Made by a program: the position numbers and the translations under genes. Below are positions 56,004-64,000 of a DNA stretch of 64,000 bases, piece by piece. Origin of the DNA: Cycas panzhihuaensis (lineage: Eukaryota > Cycadophyta). Below the pieces are notes generated by a model. The model was given only the letters and a program-made list of their open reading frames with translations. It was not told where the DNA came from and searched no databases. Location: assembly GCA_023213395.1 (NCBI GenBank), contig CM041465.1, positions 20,026,001 to 20,090,000 on the forward strand, given 5' to 3'. How positions within the stretch are numbered: the first letter of the stretch is position 1; each line of letters opens with the position of its first letter.

Positions 56004-57831
56004 GTGGTCCTCGTGGTAGATAACCGCGAGAACGTAGGCATGGCTATGCTGAGTTACATGGAGATGGCAACACAGGAGGATAGGGAGATCCTACAGAGGT
56101 GTGGCCTATACAAGGCCCTCAAGACACCTTAATACATGTCAGACCAGCGGCTATTGATTGACATAATGTCCCATTGGGACAGGAGGAGGCATGTGTTCCA
56201 CCTACCATAGGTGGGGGATGTGATGGTCACGCCGAGGGATATCCGGCGGATACTAGGAGTTCCGGCGACAGGGAGGCTGGTGAGACTAGGGACGCTGCCC
56301 AGCACTGAGGTAACGCCCACAGAGGCAGCTCTGTTCTATACAGGCGATGACAGATGGGAGCGGAGGGGAGCATCCCTCCAGACAGTTCTGATGTCAGGGA
56401 TTCCTCGAGTGAGGAAACTGGTGATACTATGCATTCTGTTCTGGATCTCCCTGAAACAGAACTATAGGGAGGTACCAGGTAGGTGGATGGATGCAGTTCG
56501 TCGCTGCGAAGCCGACGAGAGGATGGACTGGGCAGCCCTGGTAGCGGCGAACCTCGTCGCCCAACTAGATACTATCAGGACGACCGGGAGAGGTGGACTA
56601 TCATACAGCACACTGTTACAATGTTGGTACTTTGATCACTTTGCGGCAGTGGCACCAGTTGGGGGACCACACCCCATTACAGAAAGGTGCCCGATGGTCC
56701 ACAGTGGCGACTGGACCGAGGGGACAGAGGATGAGCCCATGTCGACGACGCAGAGGCTACATCACTAGACCTCCTCACCCTCCCAGACTACATAGCAGAG
56801 CCCTACAGGACGGTGAGGTGGGATAGCGACGACGAGGCAGGCAGAGCAGGAGTGCCCGCAGGCGATGACAGGAGTGATGACGGGGATGATGGAGATGATG
56901 GGGCCGGCCCGTCATGACCTGCAGGGGAGGCAGGTCTCTCAGGGATAGCAGGAGCCACAAAGGGTCCATCCAGAGCCACCGAAGGAGAGGCAGGTCCTTT
57001 AGGAGCACAGGGCGAGGTCAGGGGACCCGTGACTAGGGCCCACAGGCTGCGGATCGTGATGGGATCCACAGGGATGAGGGCTGGGCCCACCCCCACGAGG
57101 AGGGAGACCCAGGCAGAGGAGGTGCCAGAGGACGAGGCACCTGCAACAAGTGAGAGCCGAGGGGAGGATACCGCACGCACTGAGGAGCAGTACCACAGAG
57201 TGAGACCTACCATTTTCCAGAGTCATTTGGCATCGAGATAGATGTTTGGTTTTATTTGATCATGGCATATGGTGGGATGAGGACTGACACATGGCATGTT
57301 ACGTTGGCAGGTACAGCAGAGATCCAGAGATTGGTAGAGGCTGTGGTGGAGATATTCCCTCAGGTATACGCAAAGGGGCAACCGCCCATCCAGGCAGGAG
57401 ACGGGCCTAGAGCGGCAGGTGCCCACAGAGAGGCATTCACCCCGTTGGTGAGGGCGAGGGATATATGGGCTGCAGAGTCCCAAGAGCACGCGACATCCCA
57501 GGGATGACTACAGTAGGAGAGAGACGATATGAGACGCGAGAGGGATGACGCGAGACGCAAGAGGGATGAGCTGCAAGGATGGGTACAGGCTCTGGAGGCA
57601 CAGGGCGGAGCAGGTGGAGATAGCGAGACCAGAACCCAACTGATAGTCATCACAAAGCATCTCAGAGGGATAGAGGAGGCACTCCGGGGAGAGCGGGACC
57701 GTATCTAGGCTAGATACGATCAGCTGGTCGCGCAGATGGTATCGAGGTCGAGCCGAAGCAGAACACGTACCCACACGACAACGACGACCTCGAGATGGCC
57801 GCGGGACGAGGAGAGCGAGGCAGCCATGTGA

Positions 57832-58559
57832 GGCCTGTGGAGGAGCCTCGAAGGCATGTGGTCCCCAGGAGAGAGATCACAGAGACCAGGAGATGGCACC
57901 CCAGGAGCGGGGCCACAGCAGTAGGATATGTACATATGGTTTTGACAGGGGAAAGCACAGGCCTCCAGGGGGTCATATATAGGACCATATGATTGTACCC
58001 CCCCTGCAAGGACACCGGCTTCCCAGGATGTATGATGTGACATGATCTCGGATATGTATACATATATGGGGTGACACGAACCCTATTCAGATATGAGATG
58101 CTATGTATGATGTATCATATGGATGACATGTATGTTTATTTTGTATGGTTGTCAATGTTATGTTGTAGATATTTTATGTTATAAGTGTGTTTCCTTCCAT
58201 GTATGGCTATACGTCTAACAGGAGCACACACACACGTCGTAAGTGGAATGACAGGGAGATGTGAGGTTAGAGGATAGTGCGGCATACATGTCTGTAGAAG
58301 AGCATAGCGGACTATGCGAAGGAAACGACAGACAAGAAAGGGGAGTGGCGATGCCCCCAGGCATCCTCTTGTTTGGGGAATGCCCAAAGCAAGATGACAG
58401 AGGTTCCCGAGAGGATACAGGAACGCAGGTTCTGCGGAAGGAACCAGAGAGACAAAGGAAGACCCATCTTAAACTGCCATCCTACCTGTGGTTAGGAAGA
58501 ATGGGGACAACCCAAGATGGTAGTTTAGACTCATTTTAGAGTGGGGCGGAGAGACCACC
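57832..58559. other. Spacer between the antisense gene and the pol end
   Basis: Holds the convergent 3' ends of both units. The TATGTAT-rich part (58030-58200) is shared with Tat-A (14090-14280). No reading frame is supported. Confidence 0.5.
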
Positions 58560-58990
58560 GAGAGATCACGCATAAAACTTCTTAAGGAACTTTCCATTAA
58601 CAGCTTTCTCAAATTCAAGCCCTTCCAGGGTGGCTATCTCAGAGGCACCATTATCGAGGGATTCGATAATGACAAAAGGACCAACCCATCAGGGTTTGAA
58701 CTTGGTCAAACGGTCAATGGAAGTAATAAGCCCAGCATCCAAAAGCTTCTCAACCTCCATTTTGACGGCGGCAGAGAGCTTCGGGTGGACGCCGTCGCAT
58801 GTATGTGCCGTGAAGGGTGGTGAGGTTATGAGTGATAATCGAGGGGTCGATTCCTTTCATGTTAGCATAATCCCATGCAAAAACATCTCGGAACTCCTGG
58901 AACAGAAGGGAGTACTCCCTTATCTCATCAGGGGAACATTCCAACCCGACCTTAATGACCTTGCCCAGGGCCAAGACTATGTCTTGAGTT
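58560..58990 (-). pseudogene. Tat-B pol remnant: RT start fused to integrase C-terminus
   Basis: In one frame the minus strand reads KMEVEKLLDAGLITSID (58770-58715), the first RT residues, and continues at once into RLTKFKP.WVGPFVIIESLD then NGKFLKKFYA with a stop at about 58570, which is the pol C-terminus. In Tat-A about 2.35 kb (11100-13440) lies between these points. RT palm, RNase H and integrase core are therefore absent. The stretch before it (QDIVLALGKVIKVGLEC, 59001-58940) is in another frame because of a shift near 58990. Confidence 0.88.
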
Positions 58991-59960
58991 GCCCCATGCA
59001 CATGGCGTTGCCCTCCTCGAAGTGGAGAGGGGCAAGATCAACAGGAGGAGGAGGAATAGGAGACGGGATCGGATCAGCAAGCGTGGACCCGATCGCGAGG
59101 ATCTTCTGATGACCAAGCTGGTGGTGACCAGAAGGCAAGTTAGGCGCAAGGCCTGCCAGATGCTCAAGCAGGGCTTCATCGTCCTTGAAGTAATCCACCC
59201 CATGGATGACCTTACTTCGAGTAGAGGAAGTACTGGAGGGAGTAAAAGCAATGGGACCACGATGGCCGTCGGGTCACTCGACTTCCTCATGGGAATCTGG
59301 AGGAAAAACAAGAAGAGGCTCCTCGGAAGGAACGAAAGGCAATTCTTCGAAGCCATTACCTACTGGGGGTAATGAAGAAGAAGAACTGACGATAGGCGGG
59401 TCAACACGAGCGATGACATGTGACACACATGATTGGCTAGTCTCGCCAACGAGAGAGGTTCTAGGTGGGGATCTAGAACAAGGCGGGTGTGACCTACTGG
59501 CGTGGAGGAAAGAGACGGGGTGAGGGCAATCCTCATCTTCATCGAGTGACTCGTCATCACTAAACGAAGCGAGGTACCCGTAACTCCCAACACCAATAGG
59601 GGTGAAACGCGTGAGACTAGGGGAAGAAGATGCGAGATCTTCTTCAGATGGGTTAGGTATACCAATAGAGCAAGCCAAGGCATGGGTAGATGAACCTTGG
59701 TTTGCCAAATTGGCAGAATGGGTTTGTTTGATGAATGGGCATTCACGGGGAACCACTCTCATTCGTCTGTCATGGACAAATTTAAGTTGTCCCCAAAGAG
59801 TCAAACACACGGCTCCCATTTGGTCGAGCCATGGACGACCTAGAAGGAGGTTGTAATCCACGTCAACGTCGAGGACTACAACGTTGGCAAGAACGGTCTT
59901 GCCCTCAAGGGTGAGCGGAATCGTGACAGATCCCAAAGGGGTCTTCTCGCTACCGTCATA
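58991..59960 (-). pseudogene. Tat-B protease C-terminal half and linker
   Basis: Open from 59936: MGSVTIPLTLEGKTVLANVV, then DYNLLLGRPWLDQMGAVCL, the second retropepsin signature. A Ser/Pro/Asp-rich linker follows (SDDESLDEDEDC), then FKDDEALLEHLAGLAPNLPS and FEEGNAMCMG (59198-58985), conserved in Tat-A. One frame holds throughout except for stops, indicating a recently intact gene. Confidence 0.8.
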
Positions 59961-60510
59961 ACCTTAGCACCGCCAAGGAACAGGTTCCAAGGTGGAAATA
60001 TCAAGCTCTTGAATGACACGCAAGGGCATGGCATTGACAGAAGAACTGTTGTCGACAACAGTCCTTCGAAGAGTACAATTGGGCGTATCGATGGTGATGG
60101 TGAATGGGAAGTTCCACTGACGTTCCCTTTCACCAGCGGGAGGAAGATCCTTAGGATCAAATGAGATAACAGGTCCACTACCTTGGGCGACACCCAAAGC
60201 GTGGACAGGCACGTCACTTGATCCTAAAGCTTCCAAGAGGAGGCCCCGCTACTTGGGACAACTCCTCAAAACGTCCATCAAGGACATTCCTGCAGCGACC
60301 GTATGAAGCTCGTCCATGATGGAGAAGGGCTTACCCTTCCTAGTAGGTTGGGTAAGTGCCCTTCAGAAATCGTAACGACCTGGGCGTATAGGAATAGCCT
60401 TGGGAAAGAGGGGGACTTCCGGAGGAAGGTTCTCTGGAAGAGGGTCAGAAGGAGCGGAAGAACAGGCAGCTCTCGCCGCTTCCTTAGCGGCTTGAGATCG
60501 CGTAAGGGCA
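59961..60510 (-). pseudogene. Tat-B protease N-terminal half
   Basis: PFTITIDTPNCTLRRTVVDN, then SSSVNAMPLRVIQELDIS (60140-60010). The active site is D-N-S-S. The catalytic Asp is present; the usual Gly is Ser, perhaps by mutation from GGT/GGC-type codons, although Tat-A has Asn at the same place. A stop (TAA/TAG type) at about 59962 separates it from the C-terminal half in the same frame. Upstream (60300-60510) lies a basic and Pro-rich connector. Confidence 0.78.
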
Positions 60511-62869
60511 AAAGTAGGAGTTGCTTTAAGTAACTGGATCACCTTCTTCCCCTTGTTCTGGGGTCATGAAGGTGACGGGGTGCGACGACGAGGAGAACGA
60601 GAGGAAGAGGACGAGTTCCAGGCGCCCTTCCCTTTTTCATGGGAAGGACGAGGATCAGGTGATCTTCCTCGGTTGCGGTTGTTCTTGGTTTGGGTGTTGC
60701 GATCACGTTCCCCATGTTTAGGGAACGGATCTTTGTGAACTGGTTGATCCAAATTAGGCCTTGAGGCCCGTTTGGGGGAAGAATCGCATCAAGGGGCATC
60801 CTTTGGATGCTGGGCCCTACAATGCGAATCGTCATGGAAGCACTCCCCATGAATGGAGCACCACTTCTTCTCAAGCGGAAGGTTAGACCTTCTCGCTTGA
60901 GAGGACTAGGCATTTCCATTCCTGGGAAGAGGAGCTTGGGTAGTTTGTTGGACTTGTTTGTTAGATGTAGGGGATGAAGGAGCTTGAAGCCTGAGTTCCT
61001 TCATCGTACGCTCGAACGAGCGTATAACTGATGTGAGAGGGTCTAAAGTCCTCTCAGTCGGATGAGACGAAGACCAGGTAGGTTGTGAAGGTTTGGTATC
61101 TTTGGTTGGGGGTGGTGCCTCATGGCGTTGTGAGGGCTTAAGAGGTTTCTTGAGACCAGCTTGGATCTCAATAGCCTCCAATGCCAAACACTTGGCGATC
61201 GTGGAGTCACATGTGGTCGCCCCCATCTTGAGGACTTCTACATGGACTTCAGGACGAGGTGCATTGACAAAAAGGTCTCGCTTCAACTCCTCGGGCAATG
61301 TTGCCTTAGTGGAGTGAAGCAAGTTGTGGAATCGCCGCACAAAGTCATGATTCATCTCATCGTGACCTTGTTTGAGCGAAAGAAGTGACTTCATTCTGCT
61401 CTCGAATGGACGGGCTACATCAAAATAGTTGATGAACTCGTCCACCAATTGCTGGAATGAATGGATAGAATGGGCAGGGAGATGGTAGAACCACTTGAGG
61501 GCGTCGCCCTGCGAGGATCACGGGAACAATTTCATTAAAATGTGGTCGTAAGCCCAGTAATCGATGCATGCCATAGAAAAACTACGGACATGCTCCGCCG
61601 GGTCTTGCGATGAAGTTCTATCGAATCTAGGAACTTCAGGAGGATGAGGCGGCAAGTTGGTCCTTAACGCCTCAATGGAAAGAGGGGTTGACCTAAAGTC
61701 CATGAAGGGGCGTGCCCTTACCTGGACCGTAGGATTAACGCACGTCGAAGTAAGTAATTCACAAGGAGCGGATGGGGGTGGGACACCCATCCCTCCTTGA
61801 GGAAACGCCCCTTACTGAAAGGAGGCATGTGGGTAGGTGCCTTGGAAGGGAGTCAGATTCCCTTGTGAAGGCACAACAGGTGGAATTACATTGGATGATG
61901 GGCAAGAGGGATGTGGAACCGGGTTTTGCCCATATGGACCGCCCGTAGGTGGAGCGATCCCATATGGGTGTAGCGGATCCACCCTATAAACTGGAAGACG
62001 ACTTCCTCTACCCTGCCCCCAAGGTTGAGAAGTATACCCTGGGGGAACGTAGAAAGAAGTACCAAATGTTGGGTTTGAGGATGTGCGGGAGCAGATCCCA
62101 CATGGCTAGTAATTTGAATGCTAGTAGGACCAGTGGGCCTACTAGGAGCAACATGCGCCATATGAGGGGACGGCACATTGGTTTGATTAGGGACGGGTAT
62201 GCTAACCTTCAATTAAGGGAGAGACACACCACAGGGAGATCCTAAAGCATTAGGACCTCGATGAGGAATGTAAGGCATGACATGTGCCCCCACTGCGGGA
62301 ATAGGAAGCGAGTGGGACACACGTGTAGGCACAAAGGGGTTCATTGTCAAAGGAAGAGTGGATGAGGATGAGGCATGCGGGGGAGGAGCGGAAGAGGAAG
62401 AGGCTCCTCCATGAAGGGCACCCTCAAGCCATCTAGGACACGGTTGCAAGCGTGCTGCACGGTGAAACTCGTTGAGGGCTTCAACTACGTCAACAGGAGG
62501 GGTCCCTACATACTCGTAAGAGGTGATGGGGACCTCGAACAAAGTAGGTTCCTCGAAATACTCCTCATAAGAGTTGCCAATGGCATGGCAAGCCTCAAGA
62601 GGAACGGATCCTTCTACGGCATAGGTAGAAGGATGGACATCAAGTGAGAGGTGTTGGTCATTTGGGTAATAAAAGGGTTCGTCACCCTCTTGGGTGGACC
62701 CAGGAATAGAAGAAGGAAAAGCATGGGTTTCCAAGGTTGAAGTATGGCAGGCCCAATCGGAAGAGTATCCCTCCATAGTCAGATCAGAATCTGATAAAAG
62801 AAGAGGGTGATACTCAGGGTCTTCTAACAATGGAGGTAAACCGCGCAAGCGACGAGAAAAACGTCGCAT
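60511..62869 (-). pseudogene. Tat-B gag, nearly intact
   Basis: Starts at 62869 (MRRFSRRLRGLPPLLEDPEY). The first 218 residues are open. A frame change between 61890 and 61800 separates this N-terminal domain from the capsid part: VPRFDRTSSQDPAEHVRSFS (61680-61620), CIDYWAYDHILMKLFP, then 61448-60906 open (LVDEFINYFDVARPFESRMK, MNHDFVRRFHNLLHSTKATL). The zinc finger WCSIHGECFHDDSHC (about 60870-60825) is C-X2-H-X4-H-X4-C, typical of Tat/Athila gag rather than CCHC. Gag forms the particle, so this element kept the structural gene while losing the enzymes. Confidence 0.85.
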
Positions 62870-63021
62870 ACAAGATCACCCAACAATGTTAGGGAAAGAG
62901 AGGGAATGACAAAATGCACGCGTTGGGGGCTGCCCAACGTAGAGATCGAAATAGGTGCAAACAGATCACAAGAAGGTAGCGAAACCAACAGAAGAGAGTG
63001 GAAACTAGCTCCCCATCGGGC
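62870..63021 (-). other. Tat-B untranslated leader
   Basis: About 150 bp between PBS and gag ATG. Contains the self-complementary CAGCCCCCAACGCG / CGTTGGGCAGCC region (62920-62945) that could fold. Confidence 0.6.
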
Positions 63022-63038
63022 CCCCAAGATGGTCGCCA
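63022..63038 (-). other. Tat-B primer-binding site
   Basis: On the element strand TGGCGACCATCTTGGGG starts one base after the LTR end (CCA, C). TGGCGAC is the form used by plant elements primed by tRNA-Arg (family knowledge); the remainder would need comparison with tRNA sequences. Confidence 0.7.
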
Positions 63039-63039
63039 G

Positions 63040-64000
63040 TGGACGCGCGTCTATGGGATGGCTACCTAATTGATAAGAATGGTGAGGGTGGGTGGTGATA
63101 CACCTGAAGGCAAAACCTATAAATGAGATAACTACCATGCAGAGTGCCCCGTGCGCCGGAGTGCGAGTTCAGGATCTGCAATGGAGTATGGCTACTATCG
63201 AGTGACCCTTCACCGCTTCGGACAAAGGGTGAAGTTGCATAAGACGAACCCGGGTTGACCTATGGACGGGATCCTCCCACCCTTGGGTGGCCAGAAGGGG
63301 AAGGAGAAGGTCCAAGGAACACAAGTCAAGAGTACGCCTAAACAAGCTGACAAGCAACGAGGGAAGTGGGGGGCTTGTGTGGCTAAGAAGAGAAGAGGAA
63401 AGGCAGAGGAGAGGAGTTCCTATAACTTTCCCTACGGATAGAAAAAATACATATAATAAAGCAAATGAAACGCAATCAAACACAAGACTAAATTTCCCCT
63501 TTTTGCTCTTCTATGTGCTAATTACTAAGAAGAAAAGAAAAAGAGAAAATAGCGGTAGCGAAGCAAGGATAAAGCGTGCACCTAGACCGAGGGTGTGCGT
63601 GACGAAGCTCTCCTCGAAGGGCACCAAGCTACTCCACCCAGCACGTTGAATGCGAGACGTTCCGGTGGATGAAAAGGGGGCTTCCTTACCTTCCCCGGAA
63701 AAGTAAATGCGATGCCGAAGGAAGGAAGGAAACGGAAGCAAATGAATAAAAGAGAGTGCGAAAGCACAATGGATACAAGGGAGCTTACTGGCAATGGGAC
63801 CAACGGATGGTATCTTCCACATTCCTCAAATACCTGTAAGCAAGACAAACTCTCCCTCCCTGGAGGAAGGACACTAACATGTAATACAAGATCCTAACGA
63901 TACATATATCCAAACAATATAAATATGAATATGAGTACTCATGTGTTAGTGTCAATCCAACAAAGAAAGTACATAAAAGAGAGTGACCCAAGTGAAAGTG
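63040..64000 (-). repeat. Tat-B 5' LTR, cut by the window edge
   Basis: Collinear with 51433-52392. The inner edge TGGACGCGCGTCTA at 63040 is next to the PBS. The outer end and the target duplication lie beyond 64000. Confidence 0.9.

Larger units (their letters stand above)
55511..57831 (+). pseudogene. Antisense gene of Tat-B: plant-mobile-domain-like protein with coiled-coil tail
   Basis: Three exons are proposed. Exon 1 (55511-55534, MAVARPDP) ends before GTGAGT. Exon 2 starts at 56004 after TGTGAACAG. The phase-0 join keeps the frame that runs through 56211-56700. Exon 3 starts at about 57311 after TTGGCAG and ends with TGA at 57829-57831. The exon 2 N-terminal half resembles the plant mobile domain (PF10536): RRHVFHLP.VGDVMVTPRDI, then RRILGVPATGRLV. 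An acidic linker (DDRSDDGDDGDDGA) follows. Exon 3 is charged and helical (RERDDMRRERDDARRKRDEL). Defects: in-frame stops at Gln/Arg-type codons and a one-base deletion at about 56704 (Tat-A has MVHRW there). Host PMD proteins act in nuclear silencing and expression control; a role here is unknown. Confidence 0.65.
51433..64000 (-). mobile_element. Tat-B: GC-rich Ty3/gypsy element with an antisense PMD-like gene and an internal pol deletion
   Basis: Two direct repeats (51433-52392 and 63040-64000, at least 960 bp, collinear with one net indel) are its LTRs; the right one is cut by the window. Inside the right LTR, on the minus strand, come a PBS, gag (62869), zinc finger, protease, the very start of RT fused to the pol C-terminus (58560), then an antisense gene (55511-57831), an RNase H domain (54425-54920) and sequence up to the left LTR. 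About 40 differences were counted by eye between the aligned LTR parts, mostly transitions, so the insertion is much younger than its neighbours. GAAAG (51428-51432) should be the left target duplication. Confidence 0.88.

Noticed and set aside
59206-59523. Plus-strand frames within 58600-62650
   Set aside because: They mirror the well-supported minus-strand gag and protease of Tat-B; composition and lack of homologues show them to be shadows.
1-64000. A host single-copy gene or an organellar segment
   Set aside because: Every coding-like stretch could be assigned to retroelement gag-pol or to the element-borne antisense gene; no rRNA, tRNA or organellar gene was recognised.

Overview
The window looks like intergenic DNA from a large, repeat-rich plant nuclear genome. 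Nearly everything recognisable is an LTR retrotransposon of a plant type (Ty1/copia and Ty3/gypsy), most of them old, AT-rich and nested inside one another. Initiator-Met-type primer-binding sites (TGGTATCAGAGC and variants) recur. No intact host gene, rRNA or tRNA gene was found. The species cannot be fixed from the sequence; the depth of nesting and decay suits a conifer-, cycad-, fern- or other giant-genome plant (inference). Element names used here (Copia-A1/A2, Copia-B, Copia-C1/C2, Gypsy-1/2, Tat-A/B, LTR-X) are local labels.

Layout. 1-5498: minus-strand Copia-A1 (pol, gag, leader with a 28-bp tandem repeat, LTR), cut by the window edge. 5499-6600: non-coding. 6600-15698: plus-strand Tat-A, a decayed gypsy element with gag, protease, RT, RNase H and integrase, followed by an antisense gene. 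15699-16921: two copies of a short LTR (LTR-X) in opposite orientation. 16922-18677 and 37211-41060: the two halves of minus-strand Copia-C1. They are separated by plus-strand Gypsy-1 (18678-37210; target duplication CTTTA). Gypsy-1 itself carries Copia-A2 in its RNase H region (22471-29337; GGGAA duplicated) and minus-strand Copia-B in its 3' LTR (31482-36781; GGTTC/AGTTC). 41268-48372: Gypsy-2 (TTTAG duplicated), the best preserved gag-pol frame. 48378-49742: another LTR-X copy with its PBS and a non-coding interior. 50281-51432: 5' part of plus-strand Copia-C2. 51433-64000: minus-strand Tat-B, a younger, GC- and CpG-rich relative of Tat-A, running out of the window.

The most interesting unit is the Tat-A/Tat-B family. 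Both copies carry, downstream of pol and in antisense, a homologous intron-containing gene. Its product looks like a plant-mobile-domain (PMD) protein with an acidic linker and a charged coiled-coil tail. Tat-B has lost about 2.4 kb of pol (most of RT through integrase) at one junction, yet keeps gag, protease, PBS, LTRs and the antisense gene. It also carries a sense-strand RNase H (RVT_3-like) domain in an unexpected place, between the antisense gene and the 3' LTR. Tat-A and Tat-B together show one family before and after strong CpG/C-to-T decay.

Almost all coding features are pseudogenes. Most stop codons stand where relatives have Gln, Arg or Trp (CAA, CAG, CGA or TGG changed to TAA, TAG or TGA), the pattern expected from deamination of methylated cytosines.
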